A stretch of DNA of 7,383 bases from H17-190 sp034435615 (lineage in GTDB: Bacteria; Chloroflexota; Dehalococcoidia; SM23-28-2; HRBIN24). The notes under the pieces were generated by a model. It was not told the DNA's origin and ran no database searches. It was given only the letters and a program-made list of their open reading frames with translations. A program made the translations under genes and the position numbers. Each line of letters begins with the position of its first letter. The first letter of the stretch is position 1. The stretch lies in assembly GCA_034435615.1 (NCBI GenBank), contig DAOTWZ010000020.1, positions 1 to 7,383 on the forward strand, read 5' to 3'. Below, one piece after another: positions 1 through 6,133 of the stretch.

Positions 1-2
1 GG

Positions 3-89
3 GAGCTGCTGAGCGATCTGGCGGACCAGGTGCTCCTGGCCATCATCGATGTCTACGCCGCCAGGGCCGACGCCGCCCACTGCGCCTGA
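3..89 (+). CDS. C-terminal end of an unidentified protein (5' end outside window)
   Basis: The reading frame is open from the left edge and stops at TGA 87-89. It gives 28 residues including LADQVLLAIIDVYAAR, which looks like one amphipathic, Ala/Leu-rich helix followed by a short Ala/His/Cys tail. Codon third positions are G/C-rich like those of the confirmed genes. That, and the fact that the next gene is convergent with only 39 bases between, is the reason to believe it. No family can be assigned from so short a piece. The alternative is that it is a chance open frame. Confidence 0.45.
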   Translation, partial: ELLSDLADQVLLAIIDVYAARADAAHCA

Positions 90-128
90 GCCTCCCGACC
101 TGCTCCCCGCGTGAACGCCCGTCGCCCC

Positions 129-1310
129 TCACCAGGCGTTTTCCAACGATAGCAATAGCTCGACCTCGGCCGCCTCGACGCTGGCCCCCAGCGCCCGTTG
201 CCGGAGCCGACGCGCCAGCTCCGGCAGGGCCTCCCGTGGCACGCCTACGTCCCGCAATCGCGTCGGAAGGCCCAGGCCAGCGATGAATCCTTCCACTGCC
301 GCGGCCACCTCCTCCGGCGATGACCTCCCCTCGATACCCAGGGCGGCGGCCAGGCTGCCCTGTCGCTCCATTGCCCCGGGGCGGGCACCGTACCAGCGCA
401 GGGCGGCGGGCAGGGTGACGCAGGCGCTCAGACCGTAAGGCACCCGGTGGAGAGACGCCAGGTCATAGGCCAGGCTGTGGCAGAGGAGGAAGGCCGGCCG
501 CGGCTGCAGAGGAGTGGCCCTGAGGGGAGAGTGGTCGGCCAGCCAGGCTGAGAGCTGACAGTGGAGGCGGGCTATCAAGTCCTCAGGAGCGTCCCGAGTG
601 CGGGGGAGATGCCGGCACAGCCCCCTGATCGATTCCGCCTTCAGCATGTCCCCCACGGGGTGGGGCTCCGTCGCCAGCATCACCTCGATGGCGTGCGTCA
701 GGGCCATGACGCCGCTGGAGAGCCACAAACGGGGCGGCGTGGCCAGCGTCATCCGCGGGTCGTAGAGGAGCACCTTCGGGGCGGTAGCGGAATGGACGTA
801 GGACAGCTTCTCCTGGGCGACGAGGTCGGTGGCGCTGAAGCTGCGGGTGTACTCGGCCCCCGAGAGCGTGGTGGGGATGGCTATGTGGGGCAGGACGGGT
901 GCGGTGAGGGGAGGGGCGCTCCGGAGGAAGTCGGCCAGCTCCCTCTCCGAGGTCAGGCCGGCGGCCAGGCAGGCGCGGAGGGCCTTGCCGGTGTCGATAG
1001 CGCTGCCGCCGCCCAGGGTTATGACCAGGTCAGCCCCCGCCTCGTTCGCTGCCCGGGCGGCGGCTAGGACGGAGCCCAGGGGCACGTGCTCCCGGCAGCC
1101 GGGGAAGACGGCGGCCAGGTCTGGCCCCAGCGCCGCCAGCGCCTCGGCCAGGGGGCCGCTGGAGCGGTGCAGGGAAGGCGTGGTGACCAGGAGGGGACGC
1201 CGGCCGCCCAGGCGCGCCACCTCCTCCCGCAGGTGGGCGGCCACGCAGCCCTCGCCGAAGAGAATACGCTCCACGGTGGGGAGGAACTGGACGACGCCAG
1301 CCACCGACAT
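129..1310 (-). CDS. Iron-containing alcohol dehydrogenase superfamily protein, maleylacetate reductase-like
   Basis: Predicted 393-residue cytosolic NAD(P)-dependent oxidoreductase. The N-terminal dinucleotide-binding half has GGGSAIDTGKA at residues 100-110 and AIPTTLSGAEYT at 144-155. The C-terminal helical half has SSGVMALTHAIE at 198-209. The motifs HVPLG (75-79), PTTLSGAE, YDPRMTL and SG..AL.HAIE resemble maleylacetate reductases more than group III alcohol dehydrogenases. Aligned by eye with E. coli FucO, ligands His200 and His263 are kept (H206, H278), but Asp196 is M202 and His277 is Y292. Metal binding is therefore doubtful and the substrate cannot be predicted. The ATG at 1310 is chosen because GAGGGG (1318-1323) lies 7 bases upstream and the conserved N terminus begins there. 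The frame stays open much further upstream, but that stretch is antisense to the divergent glucose dehydrogenase gene. No aromatic-degradation genes are nearby. Confidence 0.88.
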   Translation of the reverse strand: MSVAGVVQFLPTVERILFGEGCVAAHLREEVARLGGRRPLLVTTPSLHRSSGPLAEALAALGPDLAAVFPGCREHVPLGSVLAAARAANEAGADLVITLGGGSAIDTGKALRACLAAGLTSERELADFLRSAPPLTAPVLPHIAIPTTLSGAEYTRSFSATDLVAQEKLSYVHSATAPKVLLYDPRMTLATPPRLWLSSGVMALTHAIEVMLATEPHPVGDMLKAESIRGLCRHLPRTRDAPEDLIARLHCQLSAWLADHSPLRATPLQPRPAFLLCHSLAYDLASLHRVPYGLSACVTLPAALRWYGARPGAMERQGSLAAALGIEGRSSPEEVAAAVEGFIAGLGLPTRLRDVGVPREALPELARRLRQRALGASVEAAEVELLLSLENAW

Positions 1311-1317
1311 GGTGAGA

Positions 1318-1323
1318 CCCCTC
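1318..1323 (-). promoter_or_regulatory. Ribosome-binding site of the maleylacetate reductase-like gene
   Basis: GAGGGG on the - strand lies 7 bases before the ATG at 1310. It decides the start, because the same frame is open for over 600 further bases upstream without another supported start. Confidence 0.7.
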
Positions 1324-1360
1324 GCCTCGCCTGACGACCGCGGCCGCTCCGGACGCCAAC

Positions 1361-1366
1361 ATGATA
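1361..1366 (-). promoter_or_regulatory. Possible -10 element for the maleylacetate reductase-like gene
   Basis: TATCAT on the - strand matches the TATAAT consensus at five of six positions and sits in a short A/T-richer patch of a very G+C-rich spacer. It would place the transcript start roughly 40-45 bases before the ATG. No convincing -35 hexamer is found 16-18 bases upstream, so this is weak. Confidence 0.3.
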
Positions 1367-1407
1367 GCACCGCGGCGCCAGCCTGAGCTGCAGCGCGGGC
1401 CCGCCGG

Positions 1408-1420
1408 CGTATACCATACG
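1408..1420. promoter_or_regulatory. Inverted repeat CGTAT-ACC-ATACG in the divergent spacer (candidate operator or -10 region)
   Basis: A perfect 5-base inverted repeat with a 3-base centre lies in the only A/T-rich island of the spacer. It overlaps TATACC (1410-1415), which could be a weak -10 for the glucose dehydrogenase gene. A start near 1422 would give a leader of about 60 bases beginning just before the hairpins at 1428-1474. The repeat is short and no -35 is evident, so it could be chance. Confidence 0.3.
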
Positions 1421-1427
1421 GATAGAT

Positions 1428-1474
1428 GGAGGGCCCGGCGATGGCCCGCCGCCCGGCCCTCCCGTGCAGGGAGG
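1428..1474 (+). promoter_or_regulatory. Two mutually exclusive hairpins in the glucose dehydrogenase leader
   Basis: Hairpin A pairs 1428-1435 (GGAGGGCC) with 1455-1462 (GGCCCTCC), then after one C/C mismatch 1437-1440 with 1450-1453, leaving a 9-base loop. Hairpin B pairs 1458-1463 (CCTCCC) with 1469-1474 (GGGAGG) across a 5-base loop. Bases 1458-1462 are used by both, so they cannot form together. B buries the ribosome-binding site of the TTG start at 1482, while A leaves it free. A is longer, is made first and should be favoured. The pairings are directly visible; a regulatory role is inference. Confidence 0.45.
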
Positions 1475-1477
1475 TGG
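1469..1477 (+). promoter_or_regulatory. Ribosome-binding site of glucose 1-dehydrogenase (decides a TTG start)
   Basis: GGGAGGTGG is a near-perfect anti-16S match. Its GGAGG core (1470-1474) lies 7 bases before TTG 1482. It argues against the GTG at 1464, which lies upstream of the site in the same frame. Confidence 0.75.
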
Positions 1478-1481
1478 TAGC

Positions 1482-2555
1482 TTGCGGGCAGCCATCGTCT
1501 CCCCCGGCAGGCCCGATTCCCTCCGGCTGGCAGATGTGCCGCGGCCACAGGATGGCCCGGTGCTCGTCCGTGTCCACCAGGTGGGTCTGGACGGAACCGA
1601 CGCCGAGATCGTGGCGGGCAAGTACGGCGAGGCGCCGGCCGGGGAGGACTACCTCGTCATCGGTCACGAATCGCTGGGGCGAGTGGAGGAGGTGGCGGGG
1701 GAGGGCGGTGGCCTGGCCCCCGGCGACTGGGTGGTGGCCACAGTGCGCCGGCCCGACCCCGATCCCTGCCCCAACTGCGCCGCCAGCGAGTGGGACATGT
1801 GCCTCAACGGTCGCTACACGGAGCGGGGCATCAAGGGCCGGCACGGCTTCCTGGCGGAGTACTACGCCGAGCGACCGGAGTTCCTGGTGAAGGTACCGGA
1901 GGAGCTGGCGCCGGTGGCCGTCCTCCTGGAACCCCTCTCCATAGTGGAGAAGGCGCTGGAACAGATAGGGCATGTACAGGGCCGTATGGTCTGGCGTCCC
2001 CGGAGGGCGCTGGCCCTGGGGGCGGGGCCCATCGGCCTCCTGGGCACCCTGCTTCTCCGGCTACAGGGGCTGGAGGTCTACCTGTATGACCTCGTGGAGA
2101 AGGGGGCCAAGCGTGAGGTGGGGGAAGCGGCGGGCGCCCGCTATATCTGGGCCCGGGAGCATCCCCTGGACGGACGCCTGGCTGCCGAGATAGGCCCCAT
2201 CGACATCGTCGTTGAGGCCACCGGCTACAGCCCCCTGGCCTTCCAGGCCATAGACCTGGTGGGGCCCAACGGCATCGTCTGCCTGACCGGGGTGTCCAGC
2301 GGCTCCCGCACCGTCCAGGTCGCCGCCGACCACCTCAACCTGGAGATGGTGCTCCTGAACAAGGTCGTCTTCGGCACCGTCAGCGCTAACCGCCGGCACT
2401 TCCTGGCCGGCCTTCGCCACCTGGCGGAGATGGAGGCCCGCTGGCCCGGCCTCCTGGCCCGGATGATGACGCGTCGTCTCACCCTGGACGAGCTGGCCAG
2501 CGGCTGGCGTCGCTCGCCCGAGGAGTTGAAGACGGTGGTGGAGGTGGGCCGGTGA
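1482..2555 (+). CDS. gdh: Glucose 1-dehydrogenase, zinc-dependent (medium-chain dehydrogenase family)
   Basis: Predicted to oxidise D-glucose (perhaps other aldoses) to the 1,5-lactone with NAD(P)+ in the cytosol. The 357 residues match the usual family length. The catalytic-zinc set is D37 (in DGTD), H62-E63 (GHES) and E150 (LLEPLS). This is the Asp/His/Glu/Glu arrangement known for haloarchaeal glucose dehydrogenase, rather than the commoner Cys first ligand. E114 (YTERG) matches a sugar-contacting residue of the archaeal enzymes. GAGPIG at 180-185 is the nucleotide-binding turn, and D203 ending the next strand suggests NAD+ preference (inference). The structural-zinc lobe keeps C96, C99 and C107 but lacks the first cysteine. 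TTG is chosen because of the well-placed ribosome-binding site and because the conserved N terminus (RAAIVSPG) starts there. It is followed after 33 bases by the debranching enzyme gene and is divergent from the upstream oxidoreductase. Another sugar or polyol substrate is possible. Confidence 0.9.
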   Translation: MRAAIVSPGRPDSLRLADVPRPQDGPVLVRVHQVGLDGTDAEIVAGKYGEAPAGEDYLVIGHESLGRVEEVAGEGGGLAPGDWVVATVRRPDPDPCPNCAASEWDMCLNGRYTERGIKGRHGFLAEYYAERPEFLVKVPEELAPVAVLLEPLSIVEKALEQIGHVQGRMVWRPRRALALGAGPIGLLGTLLLRLQGLEVYLYDLVEKGAKREVGEAAGARYIWAREHPLDGRLAAEIGPIDIVVEATGYSPLAFQAIDLVGPNGIVCLTGVSSGSRTVQVAADHLNLEMVLLNKVVFGTVSANRRHFLAGLRHLAEMEARWPGLLARMMTRRLTLDELASGWRRSPEELKTVVEVGR

Positions 2556-2561
2556 CGCCCG

Positions 2562-2579
2562 TTCCCGGCCCGCCGGGGA
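2562..2579 (+). promoter_or_regulatory. Hairpin overlapping the ribosome-binding site of the debranching enzyme gene
   Basis: TTCCCGG (2562-2568) pairs with CCGGGGA (2573-2579), with one G-U pair and a CCCG loop. It covers the first three bases of GGAGGTGA (2577-2584). It begins 7 bases after the upstream stop codon, so a ribosome terminating there would open it. This fits translational coupling, but chance is possible at this G+C content. Confidence 0.35.
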
Positions 2580-2584
2580 GGTGA
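2577..2584 (+). promoter_or_regulatory. Ribosome-binding site of the debranching enzyme gene
   Basis: GGAGGTGA is a full-strength site. Its GGAGG core ends 7 bases before the ATG at 2589 and supports that start. Confidence 0.75.
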
Positions 2585-2588
2585 GAGC

Positions 2589-4754
2589 ATGCCTATAGAG
2601 GTCAAGGTGGGGCCGCCCCTCCTGGTCATCAACCAGGGGAGCACCTTCATGGCCACCGACCAGCGAGGCGAGATCGACCTGGAGAGCGATCAGGGGGTCT
2701 TCGTCTCCGACACCCGCTTCGTGAGCTCCTATAAGCTCTACATCAACCTGCGGCCCTGGGAGCTGGTGGCCTCCAGCCCCCTCACCCACTACGCCGCCCG
2801 CGTCCACCTGACCAACCCCGCCATAGTGACGGAGGACGGGAAGATAGCCCCTCACAGCCTCTCCCTCGTCATCACCCGGACAGTGGGGGACGGCATTCAC
2901 GAAGACTTGGAGATAACCAACTATGCCGGCCACCCGGTGCGCTTCATGCTGGAGATCGCCCTGCGCTCCGACTTCGCCGATATCTTCGAGGTGAAGGATC
3001 GACGGTTCGTGCGGCGGGGGCACATCGTCACTCGCTGGGACGCTGCTCGGGGAGAGCTCAGCAACACCTACGGGCACGGCGACTTCCGCCGCGCCCTCGT
3101 CTACCGGGTGATCTCGGAGGGGGCGCGCCCCCTCTACGACAACGGCCGCGTCGTCTTCGAGATAGCGCTGGCGCCCAACGCCACCTGGCACGGCTGCGCC
3201 GACTTCATTTTCGTCCTGGGCGAAAGGGAGCATCGGCCCGTGCGCCAGTGTCACAGCCACCTGCGCCGGGATACAGAGCTTGACCTCCTCCATGAGGAGT
3301 GGAAGGGCTGCTGCACCCAGGTGGACTCCACCAACTGGGAGCTCTGCCGCACCCTTGAGCAGTCCCTGGAAGACCTGGGCTCCCTGCGCCTGCACGAGCA
3401 CGACTACCGGCGGGAGATATGGCTGCCGGCGGCGGGCGTCCCCTGGTTCGTGACCGTTTTCGGCCGCGACAGCATCATCGTCAGCCTCCAGTGCATGTCC
3501 GTTTACCCGGCCTTCGCCCTGGGCACCCTGAAGAAGCTGGCCGAGTTCCAGGCCCGGGAGATGGACGACTGGCGGGACGCCGAGCCCGGCAAGATCCTCC
3601 ACGAGGTCCGCTTCGGCGAGCTGGCCCACCTGGGACGGATACCCACCCCCTACTACGGCACCGCTGATGCCACCACCCTCTACCTGGTGCTCCTGCACGA
3701 GGCCTGGAAGTGGCTGGGCGACGAGGGACTGCCGCGGGAGTACCGGGAGACCGCCCTGCGCTGCCTGGAGTGGGCCGACCGCTACGGAGACCTGGACGGC
3801 GACGGCTTCCAGGAGTACCGGAGCCGTTCCCCCAAAGGCTACGAGAACATGGGCTGGAAGGACTCCGGCGACGCCGTGGTCTACCCCGACGGCAGCCAGG
3901 TGCCCCAGCCCAAGGCCCTCTGCGAGCTGCAGGGGTACCTCTTCGATGCCAGGCTGCGCATGGCCGAGCTCTTCGACGCCCTGGGCGAGCCGGACCGGGC
4001 GGCCTCCCTCCGCCGCCAGGCCCTGGAGCTCCAGCAACGCTTCCAGCGGGCCTTCTGGTGCGAGGAGATGGGCTTCTACGCCTTCGCCCTCGACCCGGAC
4101 AAGCGGCCGGTGCGGACGGTGGCCTCCAACCCGGGGCACCTGCTGTGGAGCGGCATCGTCCCGCCGGAGTGCGCCCCCAGGGTGGCGGCCCGCCTGATGG
4201 CGGAGGACATGTGGAGCGGTTGGGGCATACGCACCCTATCGTCGGCCAACCCGGCCTACAACCCCATCTCCTATCAGCGGGGCTCCGTCTGGCCCCACGA
4301 CAACGGCATCATCGCCCTGGGTCTCAAGCGCTACGGCCTCGTGGAGGAGGCGAACCGCGTGGCCGAGGGGATCTTCGCCGCCGCCCGCCACTTCGATAGC
4401 TACCGTCTACCAGAGCTCTTCGCCGGACTGCCGCGGGAGCCGGGCACCTTCCCCGTCCCTTACACGCGGGCCAACGTCCCCCAGGCCTGGGCGGCGGGCA
4501 GTGTCTTCCACCTGTTGCAGGCCATCCTGGGCCTGCGGGCCGATGCCCCCCGCGGGCGGCTCTACGTCCACCCGACCCTACCGGAGTGGCTGCCGGACGT
4601 GGAGGTGCGGCAGCTCAGGGTGGGCGAGGCGCGGTTGGCGCTCCGCTTCTGGCGGGACGGCGGCAGGAGCCGCTGGGAGGTGCTGCGGCGGGACGGAGAG
4701 CTGGAGGTGGTGGAAGAGCCCTGGTCGCCGCCCCGCCTCGCGCCGGAGGGCTGA
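2589..4754 (+). CDS. Glycogen-debranching-type amylo-alpha-1,6-glucosidase
   Basis: A 721-residue predicted cytosolic glycoside hydrolase, expected to cut alpha-1,6-linked glucose from branched glucan and release free glucose. Residues ~10-220 look like the beta-rich N-terminal domain found in bacterial debranching-enzyme homologues (LVINQGSTFMATD, DTRFVSSYKL). Residues ~245-660 form an (alpha/alpha)6 barrel with conserved blocks: GVPWFVTVFGRDSI (283-296), the acidic loop DLDGDGFQEY (401-410), GWKDSGDAV (422-430), NPGHLLWSGI (514-523), YQRGSVWPHDNGI (562-574), PELFAG (608-613) and PQAWAAG (631-637). My candidates for the acid/base pair are D425 and E609, inferred from position only. The glucanotransferase domain of eukaryotic debranching enzymes is absent, and there is no signal peptide or membrane segment. 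It is probably co-transcribed with the glucose dehydrogenase 33 bases upstream. Some homologues may act on other alpha-glucosides or oligosaccharides, so substrate is less certain than family. Confidence 0.9.
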   Translation: MPIEVKVGPPLLVINQGSTFMATDQRGEIDLESDQGVFVSDTRFVSSYKLYINLRPWELVASSPLTHYAARVHLTNPAIVTEDGKIAPHSLSLVITRTVGDGIHEDLEITNYAGHPVRFMLEIALRSDFADIFEVKDRRFVRRGHIVTRWDAARGELSNTYGHGDFRRALVYRVISEGARPLYDNGRVVFEIALAPNATWHGCADFIFVLGEREHRPVRQCHSHLRRDTELDLLHEEWKGCCTQVDSTNWELCRTLEQSLEDLGSLRLHEHDYRREIWLPAAGVPWFVTVFGRDSIIVSLQCMSVYPAFALGTLKKLAEFQAREMDDWRDAEPGKILHEVRFGELAHLGRIPTPYYGTADATTLYLVLLHEAWKWLGDEGLPREYRETALRCLEWADRYGDLDGDGFQEYRSRSPKGYENMGWKDSGDAVVYPDGSQVPQPKALCELQGYLFDARLRMAELFDALGEPDRAASLRRQALELQQRFQRAFWCEEMGFYAFALDPDKRPVRTVASNPGHLLWSGIVPPECAPRVAARLMAEDMWSGWGIRTLSSANPAYNPISYQRGSVWPHDNGIIALGLKRYGLVEEANRVAEGIFAAARHFDSYRLPELFAGLPREPGTFPVPYTRANVPQAWAAGSVFHLLQAILGLRADAPRGRLYVHPTLPEWLPDVEVRQLRVGEARLALRFWRDGGRSRWEVLRRDGELEVVEEPWSPPRLAPEG

Positions 4755-4778
4755 GCGGGGCGTGGCAGGCCCTGATCT

Positions 4779-6029
4779 CTATTCCCTGTCGCTGATGCCG
4801 GGGACGGGGAAGGCGGCGGCCAGCTCCCGCACCTCTTCCCGCACGCGGGCGGCCACCTGCTCGTCCCCCACGCTCTCCAGGGTGGTAGAGATGAGGCGGG
4901 CGATGCGACGCATCTCCTCCGGGCCCATGCCGCGGCTGGTGAGCCCCGGCGTGCCGAGCCGGATGCCGCTCCCTACGGCCGGAGGCTTGGGGTCGTAGGG
5001 TATGGTGTTCTTGTTGCAGTAGATGCCCACGGCGTCCAGGGCCTTCTCGGCGTCTCGCCCCGTGAGCCCCTTCTGGCCCACGTCCACCAGCACCAGGTGA
5101 TTGTCCGTCCCCCCGGAGACTATGCGCCACCCCAGGGAGGCCAGGGCCTCCGCCAGGACGCGGGCGTTCTCCACCACCTGTCGCTGATAGGCGGCGAACT
5201 CGGGACGCATCGCCTCGCCGAAGCAGACCGCCTTGGCGGCGATGACGTGCATGTGGGGCCCACCCTGGGTGCCGGGGAAGACGGCGCGGTCTATCTTCTC
5301 CGCCAGCTCCGCCCGGCTGAGGATGAAGGCGGAGCGGGGCCCCCGCAGCGTCTTGTGGGTGGTGGAGGTGACCACGTGGGCGTAGGGGACGGGGGAGGGG
5401 TGCACTCCCGCCGCCACCAGGCCGGCGATGTGGGCCATGTCCGCCATGAGGTAGGCCCCCACCTCGTCGGCGATCTCCCGGGCGCGGGCGAAGTCTATGA
5501 CGCGGGGATAGGCGGTGGCCCCTACCACTATCACCTTGGGCCGGTGCTCCCGGGCCAGGCGGGCCATCTCGTCGTAGTCGATGCGCTCCGTCTCCCGGTC
5601 TACCCCGTAGTGGACGAAGCGGTAGAGCCAGGAGGAGGAGTTCACCTTGTGGCCGTGGGTCAGGTGGCCGCCCTGGTCCAGGCGCATGGCCAGGGCGGTG
5701 TCCCCCAGCTCCATGAGGGCGAAGTAGGCGGCCAGGTTGGCATCAGCCCCCGAGTGGGGCTGCACGTTGGCGTGCTCCGCCCCGAAGAGCCGCTTGGCCC
5801 GCTCGATGGCCAGGGACTCGATCTCGTCCATGTGCTGGCAGCCGCCGTAGTAGCGCTTGCCGGGGTAACCCTCGGCGTACTTGTTGGCCAGGACGGAGCC
5901 GGTGGCCTCCAGCACCGCCGCCGAGGCGTAGTTCTCCGATGCCATCATCTCCAGGCCGTAGGTCTGTCTGGCCTCCTCCCGGCCGATGATGGCGGCCACT
6001 TCAGGGTCGCGCTTCTCCAATACGCCCAC
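4779..6029 (-). CDS. glyA: Serine hydroxymethyltransferase
   Basis: A cytosolic PLP enzyme interconverting serine plus tetrahydrofolate with glycine plus methylene-tetrahydrofolate, a main source of one-carbon units. At 416 residues it has typical bacterial length. Key residues, numbered as in the Bacillus stearothermophilus enzyme, are Y51 and E53 (KYAEGYPGKRYYGG), Y61, H122 (GGHLTHG), D197 and H200 (ADMAHIAG), the PLP-binding lysine K226 (STTHKTLRGPR) and the carboxylate-binding R357 (IRLGTPGLTSRG). Two oddities are Thr172 in GATAYPR, where serine is usual, and SAF after GPR, where Gly-Gly is usual. All catalytic residues remain, so activity is expected. The start is GTG 6027-6029, with GGAGG (6040-6044) 10 bases upstream. 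It lies 104 bases after the 372-residue gene on the same strand and is convergent, with a 24-base gap, with the debranching enzyme gene. No intrinsic terminator is visible between them. Confidence 0.97.
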   Translation of the reverse strand: MGVLEKRDPEVAAIIGREEARQTYGLEMMASENYASAAVLEATGSVLANKYAEGYPGKRYYGGCQHMDEIESLAIERAKRLFGAEHANVQPHSGADANLAAYFALMELGDTALAMRLDQGGHLTHGHKVNSSSWLYRFVHYGVDRETERIDYDEMARLAREHRPKVIVVGATAYPRVIDFARAREIADEVGAYLMADMAHIAGLVAAGVHPSPVPYAHVVTSTTHKTLRGPRSAFILSRAELAEKIDRAVFPGTQGGPHMHVIAAKAVCFGEAMRPEFAAYQRQVVENARVLAEALASLGWRIVSGGTDNHLVLVDVGQKGLTGRDAEKALDAVGIYCNKNTIPYDPKPPAVGSGIRLGTPGLTSRGMGPEEMRRIARLISTTLESVGDEQVAARVREEVRELAAAFPVPGISDRE

Positions 6030-6133
6030 TTCAGTCCGACCTCCGCTCTCCGATGGCAGGGGCGCGCCGTGCTGGCCGCCTGCCCTGGCTGTGTGGACTT
6101 CAGCCCCAGTTTACGGAGGAGAGGGGGAGGGGG
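6030..6133 (-). other. 104-base spacer upstream of glyA
   Basis: This is the largest gap in the right-hand gene group. Directly after the upstream stop codon, 6115-6133 is a pure pyrimidine run on the - strand, C-rich and free of G. A weak inverted repeat GGCAGG/CCTGCC (6055-6060 with 6079-6084) and the glyA ribosome-binding site (6040-6044) follow. I see no good promoter and nothing resembling a glycine, SAM or folate riboswitch. Confidence 0.4.

Noticed and set aside
1464..1481. GTG 1464 as the start of glucose dehydrogenase
   Set aside because: It would place the strong ribosome-binding site inside the coding region and add six residues before the conserved N terminus. TTG 1482 is spaced correctly.
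1426..1890. ATG-started + frame overlapping the glucose dehydrogenase leader and gene
   Set aside because: It has no ribosome-binding site, its ATG lies at the hairpin, its product is Arg/Pro/Ser/Thr-rich without motifs, and it overlaps the conserved gene in another frame.
1311..1973. Upstream extension of the maleylacetate reductase-like frame by about 220 residues on the - strand
   Set aside because: It runs antisense through the conserved first half of glucose dehydrogenase, has no recognisable motif, and family homology and a ribosome-binding site both begin at 1310.
2061..4139. 692-codon open frame on the - strand opposite the debranching enzyme gene
   Set aside because: Its product is rich in Val, Gly, His, Gln and Leu without family motifs, and it lies wholly opposite well-conserved coding sequence. 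Strong G/C bias at third positions removes antisense stops and explains it.
4783..4810. Hairpin (TCCCTGTC with GACGGGGA, 12-base loop) near the convergent ends of glyA and the debranching enzyme gene, as a terminator
   Set aside because: No T-tract follows on either strand and it lies inside the glyA coding end, so it does not meet the criteria for an intrinsic terminator.
6055..6084. Inverted repeat upstream of glyA as a riboswitch or attenuator
   Set aside because: Only six pairs around an 18-base loop, no conserved riboswitch core and no T-tract. Expected by chance at this G+C content.
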